Assembly (NCBI GenBank): GCA_947311845.1
Contig: CAMZMU010000089.1
Span: forward strand, 20,799,968-20,863,967
Origin: Poa pratensis
Lineage: Eukaryota > Streptophyta > Magnoliopsida > Poales > Poaceae
DNA length: 64,000 nt
Direction: 5' to 3'
Position 1 is the stretch's first letter; the number at the start of each line of letters is the position of its first letter. The position numbers were made by a program, and so were the translations under genes. The notes under the pieces are model-generated. The model was not told the DNA's origin. It did no database searches and saw nothing but the letters and a program-made list of their open reading frames with translations. Positions 31,076-41,625 of this stretch are shown one piece after another.

Positions 31076-31978
31076 CTACTCATCACATATATCTTTGATC
31101 TTCTGCAACTTAACCCCCAAGTTGGATTTCTGTTTCAGAAGATCGGCAACCATACACTCCAACTTCCTCTTCACTTGCTTAATCAAATCCCTGTCCTTCT
31201 CTGCCTTCTGCCTCAAAAACTTGTGCATGTTGGAAGTTGATGCATCCAGTTTGTTCTTCTCCTCTAGTTCAGCTCTTGCATCAACAAGTGCTTGTTCTGC
31301 TTTGGCCTTCAGGGCTAGTGCAACCTGCTTTTCCTCAACCTCCTTCTTGAGCTCATCCTGGGAATTCTTCAAGTCAAAGTGAAGCTTTGTAATCTCATCT
31401 TGGTACTTCCACCTTATTTCAAGAACGTCTAAGGCGTCACGAACTCTAGCATCTTTGATTTCCCCATGCATTTCCCACAGTTTTGTCAGGGATTTGGACA
31501 ACGTAGGTGGCCACACGTCATCAACCCAGTGCACAAAGTCACAAGTTTCTCCAGACTACATACATGTATCAAACAAGTTTCTATTACTAATTTACACAAA
31601 AGAAAACATCTCAAGTTGTACTCCAAAAAAAAGTTCAGTTTTTTCACTTACCATCCCTGCGCAGGCCAAGAACCTCCTGCCAGTCCAACATCCTTCGAAA
31701 GCAACACATTTCTGGACCGTGGAATTGCAATGACAACGGATCTTGGTCTCGTCTTCATCGTCTAATCCGCAATAATCAGAATCGTACATGGTATTTGGGC
31801 CCTAAGAAAAGAAATTTTCAGTGCAAGACCTCGGATTCGTGCTCAGATAAGAAATCCCCAAATCCTAACCCTAAACCTAAATCCTAGAATCCCAAATACA
31901 CGAGATTGGAACACTTACGTTGGTGCCAAGCGAGCTCAGATTGGTGGAATCTTCGTCGCCGTCGCTCCACGAAACCAT
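31076..31978 (-). CDS. GRF-type zinc finger/coiled-coil protein gene inside the MULE (three exons)
   Basis: Exons 31919-31978, 31652-31801 and 31076-31555 join in phase 0 through donors AAC/GTAAGT and ATG/GTAAGT and acceptors TTCTTAG and TATGTAG, giving 229 residues starting MVSWSDGDEDSTN. Residues about 41-68 form a GRF-like finger (C-x-C ... GC-x2-GRRFLAC). An HWVDDVWPP segment follows, then a long charged coiled coil (about residues 105-220) ending KIKDICDE. GRF fingers bind nucleic acid in several repair enzymes; plant proteins with this finger plus a coiled coil are often found in transposon-rich DNA. No lesion is seen and all junctions are canonical. Its strand and 3'-flank repeat match the transposase, suggesting a second MULE gene. 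Confidence 0.75.
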
Positions 31979-32299
31979 GGCGTCGTTGGGCGGCGATCTA
32001 CAGCTCTGTGGCGGCGGGAGTCGAGAACGAACCAGAGCAATGACAGAACGAACCAGAGCGAGCAATGGGGCCAGCAATGGGGCGGGGCCAGCAATGGGGG
32101 AGCAAATGGGGCCAGCAACGGCTACTTCGACCTGGATGCGTGAACGGCCAATCAGGATGCAGAACCAGCATCACGCGGATCGCCATGGCGAGGAACCGTC
32201 CATACGATCCAACGGCGCGGAGACGCGCGCATGCCTGCCCGTGGGAATCCTTCTAGAAGGCCAAATCTGACGGGTGGAGTTTGTCGCTAGAGTCTGATC

Positions 32300-33000
32300 G
32301 GACGGCTGACGTTCGACACTAGGGTTTGGCGAGATGCTGCGGGGTTTAGAGTCAGTCAACGGGGTTATTAGGGTTTGACCAGAACTTCAAATGGCCATAA
32401 ACAATTCAAAAAAAATCAAAAAATGAAAAAACTTGCGTAGTTCGTCGGTTTATAAGACATAGTTACCAAAAAAACCTGGGTTTAGGGTTAAGGGTCATTT
32501 TCATGAAAATCCATTTTCCGAAGTGAGGCATCGAAATCAAGTTGAAATGAGCATAAGTAATTCAAAAAAATCAAAAAATAACAAAACCAGTGCACATTGC
32601 CGTCATATGTGACATGGTTATGAGAAAAAAATATAAACTTGGTGTAGGTACATTTTCATGAAAAAAGCTTCACACAAATGAGCTATCACGTATGAAGCTG
32701 TTCAGAGTTCGAAGGAGAGGGAGAGAGGGTTTAGGTTTTGATAAAATTCAAAAAAATCAAAAAAATTACCAAAGATTCATTTTGGAGTGATTAAGAAGGT
32801 TCTGAACTTACTTTTTCATTTTCATATTCCAAACGTTTTTTGATGGTTTTTAGTTAAAAGCATTTATGTTTTAAAAAATATAGTGATATGAAGATTAATT
32901 CAAGAAATAGTGAAACTACTACTAGACACCATATGGATTGAATATGTGTTAATACAAAAATATTTGGCTCATTTGGACAAGGTCGAAAAAAAACTGCTTA
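32300..33000. other. AT-rich spacer with A-tract repeats inside the MULE
   Basis: Two diverged ~130-bp direct repeats (about 32385-32520 and 32550-32685) each contain TTCAAAAAAATCAAAAAAT, then ACATGGTTA or ACATAGTTA and CATTTTCATGAAAA. No gene is seen. The stretch lies between the GRF gene's upstream region and the transposase 3' end. Confidence 0.5.
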
Positions 33001-33149
33001 CAAATGGGGGTGTTTACCCTAGCTTTGGAGCTCGTTTGTAGCACTTTTCTCATGGGGATTGATCACCTTTGCTCATTCGGATTCAGATGTTGGTTCAGAT
33101 ACATACCACATAGCAATGGACTTCATATGTTTGAACAACTCCAACTTTG

Positions 33150-33290
33150 CATCAAATTAAATTTTATTTCAAATTCAAATGTTGCTTCAAATTCAAATTT
33201 TGCTTCAAATTCAACTTTTGTTTGCAATTTGAATTCTGCCACAAATATGATACCAAAGTACAAACATCATTATTACAACTTATAAGTTTT
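33150..33290. repeat. MULE internal repeat, copy 2
   Basis: Direct copy of the segment at about 30500-30650, lying just downstream of the transposase stop codon. Confidence 0.7.
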
Positions 33291-33369
33291 CACAGTACCT
33301 CTAATTGAAAACACAAACACAAACATCATTATTACAACTCATCAAGTTCTAAGCGGTCAAAGTGCAAAT

Positions 33370-36300
33370 TCAAATCTTGGACCTGCTCCTTGTGTTCGCA
33401 GATGGCTTCACCGTCCTGCTCCGGGTTTCCCTAGCTGGGATACTCTTTGGCTTCAAATTCAACTTGTTCCTTTTGATCTTCACTTGGGGTTGTGGCCGTG
33501 CAGGTGCTGACAGAGTACTTCCACTCGCCGAGCCCTTGACGACAACCTGCCGGTCATCTGTGGGTTCAATGATCATTAAAGGAACAACTGGAACAATTAC
33601 CCCTTCTTCCTCCTCTCTTATAGCTTCAAAACCATCATAAGCCATGGCTTCAAATTCTAAGGCATCGGATGATGGTTGAACTTCAGTTTCTTGGGTTTCT
33701 TCCTCTCTAGGCCTTTTCTGCCCTCTGCCTCCATTTATCCTAGAGCTGACAAATAAAATTATAAGCCATCGGTATAAAAGAGTACAAATGCATAAAAAAA
33801 GGTAGGGAGACATACGAAGGTGCCAGTACTGCCTCATTTGCTGCATTCTCCAGCTCTGCTTCATTCTCCAGCTCTGCTGCATCTTCAATTGCCATTGCTG
33901 CTGCATTCTCCTCTGCATTTGCTGATGTCCATCGTTGCTCTTCTCCAAATGCTGCATCCACTGGATTGGTACAGAGCCTAGCAATGTGCCCCAGAATTCC
34001 ACATTTTTTGCACGCACGCTTTCTTGGTACACGAACCTCTTCACCTGCCCTGTACCTGTTTTTCTTTGGTCTTCCTGGTGGTCTAGTCAGTACAGGAGAG
34101 CAGAGTTTGAACCCTGGATCAATTATGTTCCATTGGTCTTTTCCCAAGAGTGCAGGCACATTGTCAGCATAAGCAGCCATAAATTTGGCAACAGAGAAAT
34201 AGTCAGAGCAATATTGATCAACTTCACCATCTGCACCCCCAATGACAGTCATCAGATGTAGGGCATGTATGCATGGCTTCCCACGGATCTGCCATTGTCT
34301 ACAACTGCATACCCTAGTTGCTAGGTTCACTGGATACCTCCATAACCTATTTTTACTGTCAGTATAGGCTACCTCACCCTCAAGTGTATCAGATCGAATG
34401 CATCTCATCTTCAGTCCTCTTGCCTTCAAATGCAATGCCTTAATCAGTGATGGGAGCATAAGATGACCAACATATTGTGTTTCTGCAATTCTTTTGCGAA
34501 GAGCCATCTTTATCATGATCATCTGCCTCATCTTGTCAAATGCTTGCCACAACAAAAGACCTTTCACTGACTTGAACTTTGCATTGAAGCATTCTGCAAG
34601 GTTGTTGGTCACATAGTCTACTTTGCAGACTTCGTTGAATTTGCTTCTTGACCACACCTTTCCATGATGTTCATCCATGTAATCCTTCACCAAAGGATTT
34701 TGAGCATATAACACTCTCAAATGGTGCTCATGCTTCCTTTCGCTGCATGTGTATGATGCTGGCCATAAGTTCTCATCATAAAATTTACCTTTGAACTTCT
34801 TTTTAAAATTCTGCGCTAGGTGTCGCATACATTCCCTATGCTCCACTCCAGGGAACACAATTTCTACTGCACTCTCTAAACCCTTGCAAGCATCTGTGTG
34901 TATAGCTAAACCTGGGGGTGTGCCTATAATGTTGCGCAACTGCTGCAGAAATCAGACCCAACTTTCCTCAGACTCTACCTCCAACACACCAAATGCAACT
35001 GGGAATAGCCAGTTGTGTCCATCAACTGCAGAAGCTGATACTAGTTGTCCTCTCCATCTTCCAGTCAAATGGGTAGCATCTACAGACAAATAAGGCTTGC
35101 AGCCATCAAGAAACCCCTGCCAGCAAGCCTTGAAACAAACAAAAGCCCTCCTGAAGCACTCCTTCTCAAATGACTTCCCTTTTATTTTGAAGGGAACCGT
35201 ATGCTTGTCAATCTCTACAACACTCCCTGGACTAGCCATCTCCACTTCAGCTTTAAAGGTGTAAAGCAGCTGAAAACTCTCATTCCATTGACCATTAATC
35301 CTGTCAAGAGCCATTTCCCTAGCATTGAAAACTCTCATGTAAGGAATTTTGATCTTGTACTTCTCGAAAAGCTTCCCATGGAGTGCTGTTGGACCAAGAT
35401 TAGGATCTTCCCTCAGCCAATCCAATACTGCATCTGCCACCCACCTAGTTTTTGCTAGCTTGGCTTTGGCCTTCCCCGCTCCCCCTCCAGGTGGACAAGT
35501 GTGTTTCCGTTTGTTTTTCTTTATCTGAAACAAAATAAAAAGGGTCAAAACAATTAAGAAACATTACTCACTGATCTGAAACTAAAATACTCAATGAACT
35601 TGGATTACCTGAATAATGCTGCTATTTTTACCATACGGGATGCATGCAACCTCCACCTACACCTAGGATATGGACAAAACACTGTGAACCTTCCTGGCTC
35701 ACTCCTTTTGATCTTGTAGGTATTTTCAGTTAGAATGCAATATGTAGTCACTGCATTCCGACAGTCCACCATGGATTCGAAAATGGTGCCTTCAATAGGC
35801 TGAGTATTTTCCCTGTTCCACTCAATTGTTGGCATGTCCTCACCATCGTATTCATCTTCAATTAAGCTGTCAATGTTCTCCTCCTTCTCTTCATCGTCAG
35901 TGTCATCAAACCTAGCTCGGCTGATGGGCTCCTCTGGATATTCATCATCCACTGCTTGCTGACTGCGTCTATCTACCAGTTCAGGGAACAATATCTCGTC
36001 TTCATCATCATTTCGAGGCACCTCCTCGTCAGGTTGTGCATCTTCTTCTACACCGACTGCAGAAGGTTCAGAAGCAGCTGCAGTAGAATGAGCAGCAGAA
36101 TCGGCAGAAGGCATGTTGTGGCTTTCAGAACCACTCGCTTTACTTGGTCTCGACCTACAAGGAGTGCCGGGGTGCTGGATATTAGCAGAGATAGATGATG
36201 TCCGAACACCGTTCCCTTTGTTGACCCGTTCTGCCCGTGGCTGAAGAACATCGATACTGACTTTACCGAAACGGCTGCCAGCATTCAGAGTAAATAGCAA

Positions 36301-36765
36301 CCTCAGATGCTCGTCGCATGTTAGTGGGAGAAATGTTTGCTCGGTACTGTTGAAATAGCTCAGTTCAACAGCATCGGCATCGCTCCAGGGATATGACGCA
36401 CGGAGTGCATCGCGGAAATCTTTCAAGGAATTGCTGGTTTCTACCACTTTGGGATAGAAAAATGTTGTAAGCAACTAGGATTTAGTACCACGCAGAATAC
36501 TAGTTTCCATTCTAACCGCCAGCCGGAAAGCCAGCAAAGGATCAATCCTACGTTGTTCAAATAAAGGTGCGGTTAGGCCGGCAACATTTCAGCAAAATTG
36601 GAACGATTTAAGCTACCAGAAGTCAAATATTGCCTAATTTACGAGTCAGAACATCAATCTAAGGAGAAACATTGCATACCCAGGTGTAATCCATGAATTA
36701 TCTGGCGCTGATTCGATCCAATCCTCTCCACTGTTGAGGGCATTCGTCGCGGCCGCACTCAACAT
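33370..36765 (-). pseudogene. MuDR-type MULE transposase gene, one nonsense codon and a possible frameshift
   Basis: It encodes the DDE transposase acting on the MULE ends. Inferred exons: 36680-36765 (tentative, MLSAAATNALNSGEDW), ~35609-36474, 33816-35524 and 33370-33745. Order of domains: PB1-like N-terminus, acidic linker, MuDR DNA-binding block ending HTCPPG, MULE core ([47 protein letters not shown]), SWIM finger CSCRQWQIRGKPCIHAL, CCHC knuckle CKKCGILGHIARLC, and an acidic then basic C-terminus. An in-frame TGA at 34952-34954 replaces an expected Trp in ESWV-FLQQL. At about 35620-35635 the frame needs either a shift or use of the donor ATG/GTAAAA. All other catalytic blocks are intact, so inactivation looks recent. 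Confidence 0.9.
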
Positions 36766-36984
36766 CGCTTCCTAATCCCAGATGGGGAGGTGGGGGAGGT
36801 GGGGGGAGATGTGGCGGAGACGCGGCGTCGCCGACGAGCGGAATAGGGGGTATAGGGGTGGAGGGCACTACGGCGGCGGACGCGGCACGACGATGGCGGA
36901 GAGCGGCGCGGTGCAGCACTGTCTCGATTCAGTTTCAGGTTCAGACATAGCTGCTGCCCTTACGTGTCTCCTTGCGGTCCCACC

Positions 36985-37500
36985 TGTCGTGGGTTTGTCA
37001 CGTCAGGTGTCATAGATGACTTCGTAGGTGTGGGATTACGCGAGTCAAGCATCTCCGAGCTTGGGATCGCAGGAACAAAGATCAACACAGATTTACCCAG
37101 GTTCGGCCCCCTCAATGTGAGGTAAAAGACCTACTTCCTGCCTACCCTAGATTGGTATTGATATGATAATCGAGGTGTTACAATGGAGGCGATCCGATCT
37201 GGTACTCGCCGTATGAGCTAGGGTTTGGGGCTTGATAGCTTGACCCGCTCTAAGTCCTGCGAGTCCTCTTTATATACACAGAGGCTCGCTAGGTTACAAA
37301 AGGAAACTTCCCCATAAGGAATACATCCACAGAGGCCTACTCGGAGACTACTTGGTCTTCACGTCCTCCGGGATTTGTCTTCTAGATCTTTCTCCTTATG
37401 GCGGTTCAATATTGGGCTTGTTCCCAAGTGGGCCTTCATCCGTGCGAGTAAGTTAAGTCGCACTGGGCCGCGGGTTAATCCAGAAAGTATTCCCCCGACA
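36985..37500 (-). repeat. Left LTR of element A (3' LTR in element sense)
   Basis: 516 bp, TGTCGTGGGTTTGTCACG ... TATTCCCCCGACA. It differs from the right LTR by one T in GGGATTTGTC versus GGGATTGTC. A minus-strand TATATAAA lies near 37272-37279. Confidence 0.97.
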
Positions 37501-37809
37501 TTAGCCCCCAAGCATGGCCTGAACTTCATAGTACTTCTTGATCTTGAATGCTTAGGCCGTGCTTTTCCTTGTTTCCAATCTGCGGCTTATAACTCTTCTT
37601 GGCGACTCAGAACGCGACTTATCCTTTCTTGACGGTTGACTTTCAGATCTAAACGTCTTCCACGTCTGGGTTATTTATCTTGACTCATCGTTTTTCCCGC
37701 GTTCTGCATCAAGTCCTGTATTACGCATCCGCTACTCCTTTCCGCCGCCTCCAATCTCGCTTCTCGTACTCACAATCCTTCGGTGGATATCTCCGTTGAT
37801 CCGAGAAAA

Positions 37810-40800
37810 ATGTCTCGCCGCAAGTGCAACTGGGAAGGCTCGTGGGTCGACGAAGATTTCCTGGAATCCCTATCTGCACGGGGCCTTCTTCCGCCAAAAG
37901 ATCAATGCGAATGGCGGGCGGCTGGCGAGGAGGTAATCCCCAATCCTCAACCAGGAGAAATAGTGATTTTTGCGGAGCATGTTGAGCGCGGGTTCAAACC
38001 CCCAGGCTCTCTCTTCTTCCGCTCCTTGATGCAGCGGTTAGGTCTCCGCTTCCATGATATTGGCCCTAATTCGATGTTGCAAGTGAGCAACTTCCACGTC
38101 CTCTGCGAAGATTATCTGGGTCCCGCCTTCAATAGATTTCTGGCTTGCTCTTTTCAATTGCAATAGTCAAAGGGAAACCACAGATGGTCCTTTTCTCCAA
38201 TGCGGCGCCATTTCCTTCCAACGCCGTAGGGGTAGTATCTTCCCAAAACTAACTCTTGCCAAGAAAATCAAGGAGTGGCAAAGGACATTCTTCTATTGTA
38301 AAAACACTTCTCCTGAGGGTGAAATTCCTCTCCCTCTTTGGTCTCCTCTTCCCTTCGAGGCTACCGATGCTTTGTTTTCCAAACCTGATCCTTCTTCGTT
38401 ACCCTTTGTCGAATCCCTTCTAGACAAGGTGAGAGCGCTGACACTCCATGGTCTCACTGGATTAGATCTCATATCTTGCTGGACTAAATGGCGAATTCAG
38501 CCTGTGAGTCGCCGCTCGCGGCTTATGATGGATTTCACTTGTCATGCAAATGACGTCGATCGCACTTGCCCTGAAGATTGGGACAAAGGGGAGTGGATAA
38601 ATTTCATTCGCCGAGTGACGGACGAGGATATTGACTCGTATGACAACGTCGGACTTGCTCCCTTCTGGGCTGAGCACAAGCCTTTTGTGGTAATGTTTAC
38701 TTGTCACTTGTTTCCTCGAAAATTCCTTTCCCAAAAATTGATTATTTCTGACCTGAGCTCCTTTTCAGATCGATCCCTATTTCTGGGTTCTTCCTTCAGA
38801 GGACGTCGACTTGAACCAAGGATCCGTGGCTGAGTCGTCAAGGCAAGCCGCAGCCTTTGACGAAGATACAGTTATGCACGAGGGTAGTGCTTCTGAAGAG
38901 GAACAACAAATGGCCGACGCTCTTTTGTCTTCGACTCCAAATACACCTTTCCTGGAACTTCCTGAGGTGCCTCGCAGGTCCTCGAAACGTATTTTATGCC
39001 AGAGCTCAGAAGACCCCACGCAGCCTGAGAAACGTCGCAAAGCCTTGGCATTACTGGCAGAAACAAGAGCTGCCAAATCTTTAAAACTTGCTGATCCCAA
39101 CAAGGCTACTTTTTCTTCCGAAACTGCTGCAGAGGATTGCTTCTCAATAAGCTCGGGTAATTGTTTGCGACTCTTCTCCTTCTCTTTTTGTTTTACGTAT
39201 TTCTGGCAAGGAATTGCTGACCACTACTTCTTTTCATACTCTGTAGGTTCAGATTTGCAAGGTTTATCTTCTCCTTCTTCTGGTTGCCTGATGAAGAGTA
39301 TCCGTGTCGCCTCTGGGTATGGTTCGCCTTCCTTTTAATGTTGCGGCTCTGCTAGGTCAGCTTACTAACCCATCAATGTTTTGCAGGGCTATGTCTGAAG
39401 AGGCTCCCAAGTCTAATTCCCATCCCACTTCTTCTCGAGCTATGAGCGAGGATGATGCTGCTGATGAAAACGTGGGAAACAGTAATGGTGCGACTCAACC
39501 AAGGCCCTCCCTGGAGGAAGGTATTGCAGACGCGGCTCCTGCCGCGACTCCAGCCGCAGCTCCATCCACAACTCCTGCTGCTGGTAGGATATCTACTGAA
39601 AATAGAATTCCAGCTCCAGGAAATAGTTCTAAATCAATCGCAGATGCCATAATTTCTGCTGGAGACAAGCATGCTGCTCTGCTGCGCGGCTTAGTTGAGC
39701 AATTTTCTTCAAGTCGCCAGGTATATATACCGTAGCCCCCAAGGATCAAAACCTTGTGTCATCGCACGGGGTGTTGATTCTTTTCCTGCTTCAAATCTCG
39801 AGCCCCCAAATTCCTAGATAATTTACCTTGTTCGTTTTGCTCTGTTTGTTTTCAGCGTGAACTGTCCTTGCTTGATGCTTCTGGCTCAATAAAGGGTAAA
39901 GGCATTTCCATAGACCATCCTGAAATGATGCAGTCTCGCCTGGAGCAGCATAATGAGGTCATTAGGGACCAAGATCAGGAAATAAAATCTCTCAAAGGTC
40001 AACTCGACTCCTGCGAAGAGCAATTTAAAGAACTTGAAGCTGATATGCAGCAGCGACTCATGGAGAAAGACGAGGTCATTAATCTTTGCGAGAAGGACTG
40101 GCTCTTAAAACTGAATTGATTGATCGCCTGAAGGGGACCACGCAAAGGAACTCGCCGCGCGAGATGAAAAATATAACTCGCTGCTCAAAGCCTTTGAGGG
40201 TTTTGGCTCCATGGTCAAATCAGCCGTCCTGCAGCTTGCTGGTTGGTCTTGTATTCCTTTAATCATACATATTTTGGGTAACCACTCGTTAGTCTCTGAC
40301 TTGTTTCTTGCCTTTTCTTTCTTTGACATAGGACCTGAGGCCCCAGTGTCCCGCTCCAATTTGAAGGATCAACTGGTATATCTGTCTGACCTCAGCCAGC
40401 GCTTCTTAAAGGTTACCAAGGAAGTTATGACGGTAATCACTCCTGCGACTGATGGCCCAACATCTTGCGAGTATTGGATTAATAAACTGCTCAAGGCTCC
40501 ACATTATGTCTCTGATTGGAAACGATCCTCTGCTCGCGCCGGAGCCGCGCATGTCTTGACATTGCTTCGAGCATATTATCCAGAGATAGATGTTGGCAAG
40601 GTTGCTCGCCACGGTCTGGCGATGAGCGCAGATGATACTGAACTGCCAATAAGCGAGTACTTCGATATCTGGAAAGGGATGCGCGGGTATGCCACAAAGT
40701 TTGTTGATAACTTAGACTTGGGCACTTATCTTGATAAATTCAATCTTGATGGGAGCAAGATGTCGAAGGAAAAGTCCTCAGGAGCTGAGTCATCTCGGGC

Positions 40801-40939
40801 TGCCGCTCCAGCAACAGTATCTGGTGGCCCTTCTGCTTCGTCTGGCGGCGCCCTGATTATTAGGACACCTGCGACTGCAACTGCGAGACAAGCCGCGCCA
40901 ATTCCCACTCCTGTTGCTCGGAAGAGGAAAAATAAATAA
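37810..40939 (+). pseudogene. Antisense multi-exon ORF of element A (PF04195-like)
   Basis: Start ATG at 37810 (MSRRKCNWEGSWVDEDF). Family blocks: ARGLLPPKDQ, LGLRFHDIGPNS, FHVLCEDYLG, DGPFLQCGAISFQRR, KEWQRTFFYCKN and FAPFWAEHKP-like NVGLAPFWAEHKPF. Likely introns: 38690-38768, 39157-39246, about 39317-39386, 39721-39855 and about 40241-40331, all GT-AG. Later exons give an acidic/Ser-rich linker, a coiled coil (EVIRDQDQEIKSLKGQL) and a helical C-terminal domain (YVSDWKRSSARAGAAHV) ending PVARKRKNK. One-base lesions are needed at about 38120, 40095 and 40130, so this copy is probably non-functional. It is the same gene type as in L0. Confidence 0.8.
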
Positions 40940-41625
40940 TGTGGGACATGCCCGTTAGTCTGTAAGATATTCATGTATCATAAACTGTATTTTTGTGACC
41001 TATAAGCAGGTTCTTTTCTTGATAATTCCATTAAGTAGACGCTCGCGCGGCTCAGTATTTCCTAGGAACATGTGTGTTCAGGGTCGAGAGCGGCCATGAT
41101 AGGCAATCAAGCTCGATTGACGCCACACCCCAGTACTTTGGTCGCATAATGCAAGACGCTTCTAGCTTAAGGATTGCCACTAGTTTGGCAAAATTTGAGG
41201 TGCGATTGGTACTCGCGATGCTCGTAAGGAGCCCTCAAGGGTCAGTGATATATGAAATTCAAAAGACTCAGCGACTCAATGATAGTTGAGGCGAAACGAC
41301 AAACCCTTGAATGTCAAGGGTGCCGGCTTTATTTCATAATCACTCGATGTTTTACAGGGTGTTACATGATGATGCAGGCCCTTTAATGCGGGTTTTCTAT
41401 TCCCCGCAGGCCATGCATACTTGATACTCATCGCACTTAGTTGCGAATTAATACTCCTACGGAGTGGGTTGAACACCTGATTGGTTCAATTTTGAGTCGC
41501 TAAAAGCGACTCGGGTCGAGCATGATAGCTCCGATGTATGTCTCATGTTGAAGCAGAAGCATTGTGTTGGCGATCAGCCGCACTGAGCTGCGACTTATGT
41601 TGAGTTGAGTTTGCTTTGTAAGGTC
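40940..41625. other. Non-coding junction between antisense ORF and truncated pol in element A
   Basis: No recognisable gene. It marks where RT, RNase H and integrase would be expected. Repeated GCGACTC words occur as elsewhere in the element. Confidence 0.5.
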
